64,000 bases of DNA from Streptococcus constellatus subsp. constellatus (GCF_023167545.1 NZ_AP014647.1:1-64000); one strand, 5' to 3'. Counted from the stretch's first letter, positions 9,886-23,349 are shown. Translations and numbers: made by a program. The notes: generated from the letters alone by a model not told the origin.

Positions 9886-11158
9886 GTTATTATTTTTATT
9901 ATTGTTGCCGGCATTTTTCACTGCAAACATAGTAGTAAGTACAGAACAAGATGTAGAACTGACTGCAAAGCAACAGTATGAAATCACTAGTACGATATAC
10001 AGTAACTATTATACTAATCTTCCAACAAATCCAAATGTTTATGAGCAAATCCCAACTTATACATCATTAAAATTGGAAAAAGTAGCTGGGAATTTAACTC
10101 CGAATACATCAATTAAACTTTCTGAATTACAGGTCAATGAACAAGGTATTCCAGTATTTAAACTCGCTGATGGAAAATTCGTTCCTGCTGATAAACGAAT
10201 GATTTATGATGATGTTGTTCAATCAAGCATAGCTGTTTCTCAAACAATGTGGCTCAAGCCGTCATTTGTAGTTTATAATCAAGCTTTTGTAAACGGAACA
10301 AAAGAAGTTAAGACAAATCTGCTACCTTATCATTCAGTGAAAATTACTCAACTGGCTGAGACAGCATCGGGAAAGTATGCTTATGTTGAAGGCAAAGGTT
10401 GGATTGATATGAAATATCTGTCTGATACAGACAATCGTATGGATAAAGTTCAAGAAATTTTAAGAAGTAAGTACAATAAAACAGACTATTCTATCTATGT
10501 AAAACAACTAAATTCTGGAAAAACTGCTGGTATTAACTCAGACGTGGAAATGTATTCTGCTAGTGTAGCAAAACTTCTTATTCTTTATTATGCTCAGAAG
10601 CAATTAAATGAAGGAAAATATAGGCTATCCTCTGGTTTAAAATATATCCCTGCTGTAAATGACTATTCAGGTGCTTATGATACCGAAGGTAGTGGAAGCA
10701 TTTCTAAAAAATCAGATAATAAGGACTACAGCATTCAAGATTTGATGAACCATATTGCAAAAGAATCAGATAATGCAGCTACAAATATTTTAGGATATTA
10801 TATTACTAATCAATCAGACAGTACTTATCAAACAACAATTAAGCAAATTGCTGGGAAAAAGTGGGATGTGGAAAAACGCAATGCTTCAGCAAAGATGGCA
10901 GGAAATGTGATGGAAGCTATCTATGAACAAAATGGTGATATTATCAATGCATTATCGCAAACAAATTTTGATGAGCAGCGTATTTCTAAAAATATAAATG
11001 TAAAAGTTGCCCATAAAATTGGGGATGCTTATGATTTTAAGCATGATGTTGCTCTTGTTTATGCCAGCTCTCCTTTTGTTCTGTCTATTTTTACAAATCA
11101 TTCTGATTATGATACCATTTCTCAAATAGCAGATGATATTTATGAGGTTTTGAAATGA
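9878..11158 (+). CDS. Secreted serine hydrolase, class A beta-lactamase fold
   Basis: A 426-residue exported protein with a signal peptide (MRKLLFLLLLPAFFTANIVV, cleavage near 20), an N-terminal region with SH3-like features (about 30-190), and a C-terminal domain of the class A beta-lactamase/penicillin-recognising fold. The SxxK motif is S229-V-A-K232, an SDN-type triad reads ESDNAA, and the KTG position is held by HKIGDA. In streptococci this gene sits between divIC and tilS (SP_0010-like). A cell-wall role is likely; true beta-lactamase activity is not implied. Confidence 0.85.
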   Translation: MRKLLFLLLLPAFFTANIVVSTEQDVELTAKQQYEITSTIYSNYYTNLPTNPNVYEQIPTYTSLKLEKVAGNLTPNTSIKLSELQVNEQGIPVFKLADGKFVPADKRMIYDDVVQSSIAVSQTMWLKPSFVVYNQAFVNGTKEVKTNLLPYHSVKITQLAETASGKYAYVEGKGWIDMKYLSDTDNRMDKVQEILRSKYNKTDYSIYVKQLNSGKTAGINSDVEMYSASVAKLLILYYAQKQLNEGKYRLSSGLKYIPAVNDYSGAYDTEGSGSISKKSDNKDYSIQDLMNHIAKESDNAATNILGYYITNQSDSTYQTTIKQIAGKKWDVEKRNASAKMAGNVMEAIYEQNGDIINALSQTNFDEQRISKNINVKVAHKIGDAYDFKHDVALVYASSPFVLSIFTNHSDYDTISQIADDIYEVLK

Positions 11159-12432
11159 TGGAACAACGATTTTTTCAATTGGTGCAAAAAAAAGGCTATT
11201 TTAAATATCATAGAAGAATTTTACTTGCTATTTCTGGTGGACTAGACTCTATGACCTTGTTTGACTGGCTTTATAAGTATCGTGAAAAATTAGAAGTAGA
11301 AATTTTACTTGCTCATATTAATCATGGAGTGAGAAAAGAATCTGATTTTGAGGAAGAAGAACTAAAAAAAATAGCAAAGAAACTTGGTGTAAAGATTTTT
11401 ACATCGAGTTTTTCTGGTCCATTTTCAGAACAAAAAGCACGTGACTTTCGGTATACTTTTTTCAAAAAAATCATGAAAGAGGAACAATGTACGGCATTAG
11501 TAACAGCACATCATGCTGATGACCAAGCAGAAACAATTTTTATGAGAATTTTGCGTGGCAGTCGTTTATTTCATATTTCAGGAATGAAAGAAAAACAAAA
11601 ATTTGCAAATGGAGAATTGATACGACCGTTGCTTTCTTTTCAAAAATCAGATTTCCCTACTATTTTTCACTTTGAAGATTGGACAAATCAAGAAAATCAT
11701 TACTTGCGCAATCGGATTCGAAACGATTATTTCCCAATTTTGGAAAAAGAAAATCCACAACTAAAAAAACATTTAATAGAATTGGGAACAGAGATTTCTC
11801 AAATGCAAGATGCATTAGCATATTTAACGAAGAATATTGAATTAACAAACGTAAAGGAATTCCAATACCAACCTTATTGTGTACAAAGTTTTTTGCTACA
11901 GACTTATTTAAAGAAATTTCCTGATTTACAAGTAAGCAAAGCACAGTTTGCTGATCTTTTAATTATTTTGAATAAAAAATCTAACTATTCTCAATTGATT
12001 AAATCAGATTATGAATTATATAAAAATTATGATTATTTTGAGATTCGTAAAATCAGTCCACAGTCTGATTTAAAAGAAGATTCAATTTTGTTAAAATATA
12101 ACGACATTGTGGAATATGGTCATTATCGCTTTTCTTTTGGAAAAGAACTTCGTGGAAAAGAAATCCAAGAAGTGTTTGTTTCACGTGAAACAGAAGTTTT
12201 ACTTCGACATAGAAAAGAACAAGATGAAATTATTTTGAACCAACACCATAAAAAGCTTCGTCGTTATTTTATTAATCAAAAAATTCCTATAGATCAAAGA
12301 AAAAATGCTATTATTATTGAGCAAAATGGAAAAATTTTAGCAATTGCTGGAATCGTAACAAGTGATTTGAGTAAGAGTCAAAAAAATGATATAATGTATA
12401 ACAAACTTTATATACAAAATTTAGATAGGTAA
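11155..12432 (+). CDS. tilS: tRNA(Ile)-lysidine synthetase TilS
   Basis: Converts C34 of the CAU-anticodon tRNA-Ile to lysidine, so that it reads AUA and is charged with Ile instead of Met. The 425 residues carry the N-type ATP pyrophosphatase P-loop SGGLDS at 27-32, followed by [11 protein letters not shown] and [17 protein letters not shown], typical of TilS, and a C-terminal domain with [11 protein letters not shown]. It overlaps the previous stop by 4 bases (ATGA). A candidate substrate tRNA lies in this window at 22800-22873. Confidence 0.96.
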   Translation: MMEQRFFQLVQKKGYFKYHRRILLAISGGLDSMTLFDWLYKYREKLEVEILLAHINHGVRKESDFEEEELKKIAKKLGVKIFTSSFSGPFSEQKARDFRYTFFKKIMKEEQCTALVTAHHADDQAETIFMRILRGSRLFHISGMKEKQKFANGELIRPLLSFQKSDFPTIFHFEDWTNQENHYLRNRIRNDYFPILEKENPQLKKHLIELGTEISQMQDALAYLTKNIELTNVKEFQYQPYCVQSFLLQTYLKKFPDLQVSKAQFADLLIILNKKSNYSQLIKSDYELYKNYDYFEIRKISPQSDLKEDSILLKYNDIVEYGHYRFSFGKELRGKEIQEVFVSRETEVLLRHRKEQDEIILNQHHKKLRRYFINQKIPIDQRKNAIIIEQNGKILAIAGIVTSDLSKSQKNDIMYNKLYIQNLDR

Positions 12433-12437
12433 AAGAG

Positions 12438-12980
12438 ATGCTAGAACAAAACATTAAGAAAGTTTTGGTTTCACATGATGAGATCGTAACAGCAGCCCAA
12501 AAACTAGGGGCTCAATTAACTAGTGATTATGAGGGGCAAAATCCTATTTTTGTAGGAATTCTCAAGGGCTCTGTTCCTTTTATGGCAGAACTGATAAAGT
12601 ATGTTGATACCCACATTGAAATGGATTTTATGTTAGTGTCAAGCTATCATGGCGGAACTGCTAGTAGTGGTGTGATTAATATCATAAAAGACATTGATCA
12701 AGATGTTACTGGACGTCATATTCTTTTTGTTGAGGATATTATCGATACAGGAAAAACATTGAAAAGTCTTTGTGAATTATTTAAAGAAAAAAAGGCTGCA
12801 TCTGTTAAAATTGCCACACTTTTGGATAAGCCTGAAGGGCGAAAAGTTAATATTGAAGCAGATTACACATGCTTTACGATTCCAAATGAATTTGTAGTCG
12901 GTTATGGTCTTGATTTTGATGAAAATTATCGGAATCTTCCCTATGTAGGTGTTTTAAAAGAAGAAGTTTATACAAAATAA
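12438..12980 (+). CDS. hpt: Hypoxanthine-guanine phosphoribosyltransferase
   Basis: Purine salvage enzyme that turns hypoxanthine or guanine plus PRPP into IMP or GMP. The 180 residues show the type I phosphoribosyltransferase fold: [11 protein letters not shown] (PPi loop), [11 protein letters not shown] (flexible loop) and the PRPP-binding loop [11 protein letters not shown]. The tilS-hpt-ftsH order is widely conserved in Firmicutes. It starts 5 bases after tilS behind AAAAGAG. Confidence 0.97.
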   Translation: MLEQNIKKVLVSHDEIVTAAQKLGAQLTSDYEGQNPIFVGILKGSVPFMAELIKYVDTHIEMDFMLVSSYHGGTASSGVINIIKDIDQDVTGRHILFVEDIIDTGKTLKSLCELFKEKKAASVKIATLLDKPEGRKVNIEADYTCFTIPNEFVVGYGLDFDENYRNLPYVGVLKEEVYTK

Positions 12981-13000
12981 AAAGGTATATTGATAGATAG

Positions 13001-14971
13001 ATGAAAAATAAACAAAATAATGGTTTTATAAAAAATCCTTTCTTATATATTTTAATTATTGTTGTTGTTATTACAGGTTTTCAGTATTTTTCAGCTGGAA
13101 GTTCTGTAGGTCGTAGTCAACAAATTAACTATACTGAGCTAGTTAAAGAAATTAAAAATGGAAATGTAAAGGATATTAGCTATCAACCAAATGGTAGTGT
13201 TATTGAAGTTGCAGGTACTTATAAGAAAGAAAAGAAAGTAAAAGATAACACGGGTATTCAGTTTTTTACTCCCTCTTCTACATCTGTAAGTCGCTTTACT
13301 AGTGTTATTTTGCCTTCAGATTTAACAGTATCTGAATTACAAAAATTAGCTTCAGCTAAGGGAACTGAAATCACTATTAAACGTGAAAGTTCAAGTGGTG
13401 TGTGGATTCAGGTGTTGACTACTCTGGTGCCATTTGCTATCTTTGCTTTCTTCCTGTTTTCTATGATGAACCAAGGCGGAGGCGGCGGAGCGCGTGGAGC
13501 TATGAGTTTTGGACGTAATAAAGCTCGTGCGACAAATAAAGAAGATATAAAGGTGCGCTTTTCTGATGTAGCAGGTGCGGAAGAAGAAAAACAAGAATTA
13601 GTTGAAGTTGTTGAATTTTTAAAAGATCCTAAACGTTATACAAAACTAGGGGCTCGTATACCAGCTGGTGTTCTTCTTGAAGGTCCTCCAGGAACTGGTA
13701 AAACCCTTCTTGCTAAAGCTGTTGCTGGAGAAGCAGGTGTTCCATTCTTTAGTATTTCAGGTTCAGATTTCGTTGAAATGTTTGTTGGCGTCGGTGCTAG
13801 TCGTGTTCGTTCTCTTTTTGAAGATGCAAAAAAGGCAGCTCCAGCGATTATCTTTATTGATGAAATTGATGCTGTTGGTCGTCAACGTGGTGTCGGTCTC
13901 GGTGGAGGAAATGATGAGCGCGAACAAACCCTTAATCAACTCTTGATTGAGATGGATGGTTTTGAAGGTAATGAAGGAATTATCGTCATTGCTGCTACTA
14001 ACCGAAGTGATGTTTTAGACCCAGCTCTTCTTCGTCCCGGTCGTTTTGATCGAAAAGTTTTGGTTGGTCAGCCTGATGTGAAGGGTCGTGAAGCTATTCT
14101 GCGTGTTCATGCTAGAAATAAACCTCTTGCAGAAGATGTTGACTTAAAACTAGTTGCTCAACAAACTCCTGGTTTTGTTGGTGCTGACTTGGAAAATGTC
14201 TTAAATGAAGCGGCTCTTGTTGCAGCACGTCGGAATAAAAAAGTTATTGATGCTTCTGATATCGATGAAGCAGAGGACCGAGTTATCGCAGGACCGTCTA
14301 AAAAAGATAAGACAGTTTCACAACGTGATCGTCAAATTGTTGCTTATCATGAAGCAGGACATACAATTGTTGGGCTTGTTTTATCGAATGCACGTGTTGT
14401 TCACAAGGTAACTATTGTACCTCGTGGTCGTGCAGGTGGATATATGATTGCTCTCCCGAAAGAAGATCAAACTCTTTTATCTAAAGAAGATATGAAGGAA
14501 CAACTTGCAGGATTGATGGGAGGACGTGTTGCTGAGGAAATTATTTTCAATGTCCAAACTACAGGTGCTTCAAATGACTTTGAGCAAGCTACACAAATGG
14601 CACGTGCGATGGTAACAGAGTATGGTATGAGTGAAAAACTCGGTCCAGTTCAATATGAAGGAAACCATGCAATGTTTGGTGCTGCAAGTCCACAAAAATC
14701 AATTTCCGAGCAGACTGCATATGAAATTGATGAGGAAGTGCGTAATTTGCTTAATGAAGCGCGCAACAAAGCAGCAGAAATTATCCAATCCAATCGTGAA
14801 AAGCATAAATTGATTGCAGAAGCTCTTCTTAAATACGAAACACTTGATAGTCATCAAATTAAATCATTGTATGAAACTGGCGAAATGCCTGATGAACCAA
14901 GTGTAAGTTCTTCGCATGCTTTGAGTTATGATGAAGTGAAATCCCAAATGGAAGAGCAAAAGCCAGAATAA
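13001..14971 (+). CDS. ftsH: ATP-dependent zinc metalloprotease FtsH
   Basis: Membrane-anchored AAA+ protease that degrades damaged membrane proteins and short-lived regulators. The 656 residues show two transmembrane segments (about 12-31 and 133-153) bracketing an extracellular domain, Walker A GPPGTGKT at 228-235, Walker B IIFIDEID, the second region of homology [18 protein letters not shown], and the zinc site HEAGH at 450-454. It ends the divIC-ftsH run of genes; a palindrome follows 59 bases on. Confidence 0.98.
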   Translation: MKNKQNNGFIKNPFLYILIIVVVITGFQYFSAGSSVGRSQQINYTELVKEIKNGNVKDISYQPNGSVIEVAGTYKKEKKVKDNTGIQFFTPSSTSVSRFTSVILPSDLTVSELQKLASAKGTEITIKRESSSGVWIQVLTTLVPFAIFAFFLFSMMNQGGGGGARGAMSFGRNKARATNKEDIKVRFSDVAGAEEEKQELVEVVEFLKDPKRYTKLGARIPAGVLLEGPPGTGKTLLAKAVAGEAGVPFFSISGSDFVEMFVGVGASRVRSLFEDAKKAAPAIIFIDEIDAVGRQRGVGLGGGNDEREQTLNQLLIEMDGFEGNEGIIVIAATNRSDVLDPALLRPGRFDRKVLVGQPDVKGREAILRVHARNKPLAEDVDLKLVAQQTPGFVGADLENVLNEAALVAARRNKKVIDASDIDEAEDRVIAGPSKKDKTVSQRDRQIVAYHEAGHTIVGLVLSNARVVHKVTIVPRGRAGGYMIALPKEDQTLLSKEDMKEQLAGLMGGRVAEEIIFNVQTTGASNDFEQATQMARAMVTEYGMSEKLGPVQYEGNHAMFGAASPQKSISEQTAYEIDEEVRNLLNEARNKAAEIIQSNREKHKLIAEALLKYETLDSHQIKSLYETGEMPDEPSVSSSHALSYDEVKSQMEEQKPE

Positions 14972-15030
14972 GTTTAAAATACAAAAATGGCTCATTGTCA
15001 ACTGTAGTAAGTTTGATATCAGTTAACATT

Positions 15031-15057
15031 AAGAGAGGACGAAGTTCGTCCTCTCTT
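15031..15057 (+). terminator. Hairpin after ftsH
   Basis: Perfect inverted repeat AAGAGAGGACGAA (15031-15043) and TTCGTCCTCTCTT (15045-15057) around a single G. No T-run follows, so it may be a weak terminator or an mRNA 3' end stabiliser, and its bases could also act on the opposite strand. Confidence 0.6.
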
Positions 15058-15076
15058 GCATTATTGTCTCTTGCAA

Positions 15077-15364
15077 ACCACTAGCTGTACTAGTAGTTCC
15101 GGTTAGCTTTTATCGTGGTAAGAAAAGAACCTCCTAAAATGCTAATATAGAAGTGGTTTCCCTGCCACTACTAACTATCACAAAAGAGGTAGTCCATGAG
15201 AGAGGCTAATGAAAGCTTATCACATACCAAGTGGAATTGTAAATATCATATTGTTTTCGTCCCCCAAGTATCGTCGTCAGCTCATTTACGGTAGATACAA
15301 AGCAAGTATCGGAAGAATCATACGGGACTTATGTGAGCGAAAAAGCGTGACCATCTATGAAGCC
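15077..15364 (+). mobile_element. IS200/IS605-like remnant with broken tnpA
   Basis: From ATG 15196 the frame reads MREANESLSHTKWNCKYHIV, then FVP. It loses frame in a run of five C near 15265 and resumes in another frame as PKYRRQLIYGRYKASIGRII up to IYEA near 15364. This is the N-terminal third of an IS200-type TnpA (Y1 transposase); the HxH motif and catalytic Tyr are missing. Upstream hairpins at about 15077-15099 (AACCACTAG/CTAGTAGTT) and in the 15150-15175 area resemble the subterminal structures of such elements. One extra C plus the truncation make it non-functional. Confidence 0.85.
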
Positions 15365-15366
15365 AC

Positions 15367-15528
15367 GATGAAGAAACAGCAAAATATACTTCAACTACTG
15401 CCCTTCAAAAACTATTCTCTGATTTAGCACCTCGTTATGCAGAACGTAAAGGAGGATATACTCGTATCCTTAAAACCGAACCACGTCGTGGTGATGCAGC
15501 GCCAATGGCTATCATTGAATTAGTATAA
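15367..15528 (+). pseudogene. rplQ: 3' fragment of a second ribosomal protein L17 gene
   Basis: Directly after the TnpA remnant a new frame encodes 53 residues that match the C-terminus of ribosomal protein L17: [35 protein letters not shown] and [10 protein letters not shown], then TAA at 15526-15528. The first half of the protein, any start codon and a ribosome-binding site are absent. The true rplQ lies in the ribosomal protein operon elsewhere in streptococci, so this is a displaced partial copy. The reading frame is undamaged, so the event is either recent or selected. Confidence 0.88.
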
Positions 15529-15959
15529 TTTTTATCAATTTTGTTGAGTGTTATGATGATGGAGTCAAGTTACTCTTAGTCTAGCTCTGGTCTACCGCTA
15601 GGATTTTCCTAGCGGGAACACTCATCTTATGATAATCACCGTAGACGCTTGTTTACGAAATTGCTTTTATAGGAAAAGCAATTTCGTAAGCAGGCGTTAT
15701 TTAAATTTCGTAATCTCTGTGAGGATTCTTCGGCAGAAACAAATTCGTATAGAGGACTGTATAAATTTAAATGGAGAGAATGAATACAATTTTTCGATAT
15801 AGAGATAACCTCTTCTCTCTCAACGTTCACAATTTATCCCAGAAGTGTAATTGCTTGAGCTAAGGTTGTCAGAAAGGCACAAATAGAAGTCGGAAGAGAA
15901 AAGAAGGAAGCCAAATGTTCCTCTCCTTGTTATACTAAAGAAAAAAGGAGGGTTATGAA
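15529..15959. other. Structured spacer between the rplQ fragment and comX
   Basis: No gene is seen in these 431 bases. It holds a nested inverted repeat, with TGAGTGTT (15545-15552) and AACACTCA (15617-15624) around a perfect 9-bp hairpin CCGCTAGGA/TCCTAGCGG (15595-15615). It also holds a long imperfect hairpin with 24-nt arms at 15645-15668 and 15674-15697 (2 differences, both G-U compatible). The first may be the native terminator copied with rplQ. The last 60 bases hold the comX promoter. Confidence 0.7.
15928..15952 (+). promoter_or_regulatory. comX promoter -10 and ribosome-binding site
   Basis: Extended -10 TG-T-TATACT (15928-15936) and a strong GGAGGG (15947-15952) seven bases before the comX ATG. 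I see no ComR-type palindrome of the pyogenes/mutans kind upstream. A poor direct repeat near 15825-15860 could be a ComE site, which would fit an anginosus- or mitis-group comCDE circuit, but the match is weak. Confidence 0.55.
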
Positions 15960-16442
15960 ATGGACTTCAAGGAGTTGTATGACAAAGTGAGAGGGATCGT
16001 ACTGAAGTGTCGCCGGGAATATTATGTCCACCTGTGGGAGTTAAGTGATTGGGACCAAGAAGGGATGCTGGTCTTATATGAGTTGGTGAGTCGCTATCCG
16101 CAACTGGTAGAGTCAGAAAGTCGTCTCTATGTTTACTATAAGACCAAGTTCCGTAATCACATCAAGGACATCCTGCGCAAACAAGAAAGCCAAAAGCGCA
16201 AACTAGACCGTCAAGCTTATGAGGAAGTGAGCGAGATAGGTCACAAGCTCAGCCTGAAAGAACTCTATTTGGATGAATTGGTGATTCTCCGAGCCCAACT
16301 AAAGAGCTATCAAAAGCAGCTAAGTCCAGAGAAACAAGAACAGTATGAGCGCTTACTAGCAGATGAACGGTTTCAAGGACGCCAAGCGATGCTTCGGGAG
16401 TTACGGGCCTACTTACAAGATTACGATGAAAGAAAAAGCTAG
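15960..16442 (+). CDS. comX: Competence sigma factor ComX (SigX)
   Basis: Alternative sigma factor that directs RNA polymerase to the cin-box (TACGAATA) promoters of late competence genes. The 160 residues match streptococcal ComX: REYYVHLWELSDWDQEGMLV, KTKFRNHIKDILRKQESQKR, and a C-terminal sigma-4-like part with FQGRQAMLRELR. As in pneumococcus, the gene sits between ftsH and an rRNA operon. Base composition is richer in GC than dnaA or dnaN. Many streptococci keep a second copy beside another rRNA operon; only one is in this window. Confidence 0.95.
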   Translation: MDFKELYDKVRGIVLKCRREYYVHLWELSDWDQEGMLVLYELVSRYPQLVESESRLYVYYKTKFRNHIKDILRKQESQKRKLDRQAYEEVSEIGHKLSLKELYLDELVILRAQLKSYQKQLSPEKQEQYERLLADERFQGRQAMLRELRAYLQDYDERKS

Positions 16443-16471
16443 AGGAAAATAAAAAAAGATGAAAAAAAGTA

Positions 16472-16500
16472 TTGACAAGAAGAGGAGGAGGTGATATACT
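16472..16500 (+). promoter_or_regulatory. rRNA operon promoter
   Basis: Consensus -35 TTGACA (16472-16477) and -10 TATACT (16495-16500) with a 17-base spacer, about 140 bases before 16S. This is the strongest-looking sigma-A promoter in the window, as expected for rrn. Confidence 0.88.
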
Positions 16501-16642
16501 AAGATAGTTGTCGCTTGAGGGCGATAAAGACCTTTGAAAACTGAACAAGACGAACCAATGTGCAGGCGACTGTTGAGAGACAGTCCGTCAAACAAAAGAA
16601 AAATAAATCTGTCAGTGACAGAAATGAGTGAGAGCTCAAACT

Positions 16643-18204
<1,562 letters not shown>

Positions 18205-18254
18205 AAAAATCGGAAGCCATTGAGTTCGTTTTGTTTAGTTTTGAGAGGTCTTGT

Positions 18255-18327
18255 GGGGCCTTAGCTCAGCTGGGAGAGCGCCTGCTTTGCACGCAGGAGG
18301 TCAGCGGTTCGATCCCGCTAGGCTCCA
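18255..18327 (+). tRNA. tRNA-Ala (TGC)
   Basis: A 73-nt cloverleaf with anticodon TGC in CTTTGCAC, in the 16S-23S spacer. A single tRNA-Ala there is the usual streptococcal arrangement. The CCA end is not encoded. Confidence 0.97.
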
Positions 18328-18517
18328 TTATCTAGGATGCAAAGAAATGAGATTCTTGTTCAACTAGATAAGATAGGATAGGTGTTCAACGGGTAAAGAA
18401 GTTGAACACGAACCTAATTAGCCCATTGAAAATTGAATAACGATATCAAATAGTAACAAGAAAATAAACCGAAACGCTGTGAATATTAATGAGTTTATGA
18501 CTGAAAGGTCAAAATAA

Positions 18518-21419
<2,902 letters not shown>

Positions 21420-21671
21420 AGATTAGTTACTAAGGGTGTAAAATCCACTTGAGAAATAGGGAATGGGAGTAGTGTTCGATGAACACCAGACCATTTATCT
21501 TTTTTCCAAGGATTTAACCCGAGTACAATTTTATTGAGAACACAGAATGTTTAGTTTATGCTTGAAACGATTTGAGAGCGTTATTCAATTTTGAGTGGAC
21601 GAAATATCCAGTGGATGTTTTGGCTTGGGAGATAGAGGAAGCGAAGCTTTTGACCGAGTCCATTCATATAG

Positions 21672-21787
21672 TTAAGTGACGATAGCCTAGGAGATACACC
21701 TGTACCCATGCCGAACACAGCAGTTAAGCCCTAGAACGCCGGAAGTAGTTGGGGGTTGCCCCCTGTGAGATAAGGTAGTCGCTTAGC
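21672..21787 (+). rRNA. 5S ribosomal RNA
   Basis: A 116-nt 5S with the typical CCTGTACCCATGCCGAACAC segment and closing strands TTAAGTGACGATAGCC and GTCGCTTAGC. It lies about 250 bases after 23S. Confidence 0.95.
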
Positions 21788-21792
21788 AAAGG

Positions 21793-21885
21793 GGAGTTTA
21801 GCTTAGTTGAAATGGAGAGGGAATCGACATTTCAATCGGTGGATAAGAGAAACGAAGTTTCTCACCGTTGGCTGAGCTAAACTCC
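21793..21885 (+). other. Three-way-junction structure between 5S and tRNA-Val
   Basis: A closing helix pairs GGAGTTTAGCTTAG (21793-21806) with CTGAGCTAAACTCC (21872-21885). Inside lie two hairpins: TTGAAATG/CATTTCAA (21807-21814 with 21828-21835) and a second with arms 21837-21853 and 21857-21867 (GAGAAAC-GAA-GTTTCTC core). The left strand copies the first 18 bases of tRNA-Val almost exactly. It could be a precursor processing signal or a degenerate tRNA. Seen in sequence; role unknown. Confidence 0.6.
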
Positions 21886-21892
21886 ATTCCAA

Positions 21893-21965
21893 GGGAGTTT
21901 AGCTCAGCTGGGAGAGCATCTGCCTTACAAGCAGAGGGTCAGCGGTTCGATCCCGTTAACTCCCA
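21893..21965 (+). tRNA. tRNA-Val (TAC)
   Basis: Cloverleaf of 73 nt, anticodon TAC in CTTACAAG, first of 17 tRNAs behind 5S. No encoded CCA. Confidence 0.97.
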
Positions 21966-21982
21966 TAATTCTAGAAAGAATA

Positions 21983-22055
21983 GGTCCCGTAGTGTAGCGG
22001 TTATCACGTCGCCCTGTCACGGCGAAGATCGCGGGTTCGATTCCCGTCGGGACCG
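21983..22055 (+). tRNA. tRNA-Asp (GTC)
   Basis: Cloverleaf of 73 nt with acceptor GGTCCCG/CGGGACC and anticodon GTC in CTGTCAC. Confidence 0.97.
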
Positions 22056-22082
22056 TTTTGGTGTATAGAGATACATTAGAGA

Positions 22083-22155
22083 GACTCGTTAGCTCAGTTG
22101 GTAGAGCATTTGACTTTTAATCAAAGGGTCACTGGTTCGAGCCCAGTACGGGTCA
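22083..22155 (+). tRNA. tRNA-Lys (TTT)
   Basis: Cloverleaf of 73 nt, acceptor GACTCGT/ACGGGTC, anticodon TTT in ACTTTTAA. Confidence 0.97.
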
Positions 22156-22164
22156 TAGTCACAG

Positions 22165-22246
22165 GCGGGTGTGGCGGAATTGGCAGACGCACCAGATTTA
22201 GGATCTGGCGCTTAACGGCGTGGGGGTTCAAGTCCCTTCACCCGCA
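22165..22246 (+). tRNA. tRNA-Leu (TAG)
   Basis: Class II tRNA of 82 nt with a variable arm (GCGCTTAACGGCGT) and anticodon TAG in TTTAGGA. Confidence 0.97.
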
Positions 22247-22256
22247 TAGAAGATAA

Positions 22257-22329
22257 GCCGGCTTAGCTCAGTTGGTAGAGCATCTGATTTGTAATCAGAG
22301 GGTCGCGTGTTCAAGTCATGTAGCCGGCA
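22257..22329 (+). tRNA. tRNA-Thr (TGT)
   Basis: Cloverleaf of 73 nt, acceptor GCCGGCT/AGCCGGC, anticodon TGT in TTTGTAA. Confidence 0.97.
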
Positions 22330-22344
22330 TAAGAAGAAAAGGAT

Positions 22345-22416
22345 GCGAACGTAGTTCAGTGGTAGAACATCACCTTGCCAAGGTGGGGGTCGCGGGTTCG
22401 AACCCCGTCGTTCGCT
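22345..22416 (+). tRNA. tRNA-Gly (GCC)
   Basis: Cloverleaf of 72 nt, acceptor GCGAACG/CGTTCGC, anticodon GCC in TTGCCAA. Confidence 0.97.
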
Positions 22417-22423
22417 TGAGGGA

Positions 22424-22509
22424 GCCGGGGTGGCGGAACTGGCAGACGCACAGGACTTAAAATCCTGCGATTGGAAGCAATCGTACCGGTTCGATTCCGG
22501 TCCTCGGCA
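22424..22509 (+). tRNA. tRNA-Leu (TAA)
   Basis: Class II tRNA of 86 nt with a long variable arm (CGATTGGAAGCAATCG) and anticodon TAA in CTTAAAA. Confidence 0.97.
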
Positions 22510-22518
22510 TAGGAAAGA

Positions 22519-22592
22519 GCACCCTTAGCTCAACTGGATAGAGTACCTGACTACGAATCAGGCGGTTAGAGGTTCGACTCCTCTAGGGTGCA
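22519..22592 (+). tRNA. tRNA-Arg (ACG)
   Basis: Cloverleaf of 74 nt, acceptor GCACCCT/AGGGTGC, anticodon ACG in CTACGAA, expected to be edited to ICG. Confidence 0.97.
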
Positions 22593-22631
22593 TGTGGAAG
22601 AAGTCTGAGGGCTTCGGTTTTTCTACCTATA

Positions 22632-22705
22632 CGGGAAGTAGCTCAGCTTGGTAGAGTACTTGGTTTGGGACCAAGGTGTCGCAGGTTCGAATCCTGTCTT
22701 CCCGA
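22632..22705 (+). tRNA. tRNA-Pro (TGG)
   Basis: Cloverleaf of 74 nt, acceptor CGGGAAG/CTTCCCG, anticodon TGG in TTTGGGA. Confidence 0.97.
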
Positions 22706-22711
22706 TGCTAT

Positions 22712-22785
22712 GGCGGTGTAGCTCAGCTGGCTAGAGCGTCCGGTTCATACCCGGGAGGTCGGGGGTTCGATCCCCTTCGCCGCTA
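22712..22785 (+). tRNA. tRNA-Met (CAT), elongator
   Basis: Cloverleaf of 74 nt, acceptor GGCGGTG, anticodon CAT in TTCATAC. The body resembles the elongator Met tRNA of Bacillus. Confidence 0.92.
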
Positions 22786-22799
22786 TAATTGATCTTGTT

Positions 22800-22873
22800 G
22801 GACCTTTAGCTCAGCTGGTTAGAGCTCTCGGCTCATAACCGAGTGGTCGTAGGTTCAAGTCCTACAAGGTCCA
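22800..22873 (+). tRNA. tRNA with CAT anticodon, probably tRNA-Ile2
   Basis: Cloverleaf of 74 nt, acceptor GGACCTT/AAGGTCC, anticodon CAT in CTCATAA. The acceptor matches the Bacillus tRNA-Ile2 that TilS converts to lysidine, so it probably reads AUA, not AUG. Many annotations would simply call it Met. Confidence 0.88.
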
Positions 22874-22887
22874 TTTTGTTATATTGT

Positions 22888-22977
22888 GGAGGATTACCCA
22901 AGTCTGGCTGAAGGGAACGGTCTTGAAAACCGTCAGGCGTGTAAAAGCGTGCGTGGGTTCGAATCCCACATCCTCCT
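22888..22977 (+). tRNA. tRNA-Ser (TGA)
   Basis: Class II tRNA of 90 nt, acceptor GGAGGAT/ATCCTCC, long variable arm, anticodon TGA in CTTGAAA. Confidence 0.96.
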
Positions 22978-22989
22978 TAGTAGGAATAG

Positions 22990-23063
<74 letters not shown>

Positions 23064-23069
23064 TAGGTA

Positions 23070-23142
23070 GGCTCGGTAGCTCAGTTGGTAGAGCAATGGA
23101 TTGAAGCTCCATGTGTCGGCGGTTCGATTCCGTCTCGCGCCA
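23070..23142 (+). tRNA. tRNA-Phe (GAA)
   Basis: Cloverleaf of 73 nt, anticodon GAA in TTGAAGC. The acceptor stem GGCTCGG/TCGCGCC has a T4-C69 mismatch and a G7-T66 wobble. Confidence 0.94.
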
Positions 23143-23159
23143 TTTGTTTAATTGATTAA

Positions 23160-23230
23160 GCGGGTGTAGTTTAGTGGTAAAACTACAGCCTTCCAAGCTG
23201 TTGTCGCGAGTTCGATTCTCGTCACCCGCT
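23160..23230 (+). tRNA. tRNA-Gly (TCC)
   Basis: Cloverleaf of 71 nt, acceptor GCGGGTG/CACCCGC, anticodon TCC in CTTCCAA. Confidence 0.97.
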
Positions 23231-23265
23231 TTGAACGGAGATGTTCACACCAAGTTTTTGAACTT

Positions 23266-23339
<74 letters not shown>

Positions 23340-23349
23340 TAATATTTTT

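Noticed and set aside
15636..15830. 64-codon minus-strand frame upstream of comX
   Set aside because: It crosses the long hairpin and has no ribosome-binding site or familiar sequence.
21868..22460. Open frames of 62-66 codons across the tRNA cluster
   Set aside because: They read through tRNA genes; products resemble the well-known false proteins translated from tRNA sequence.
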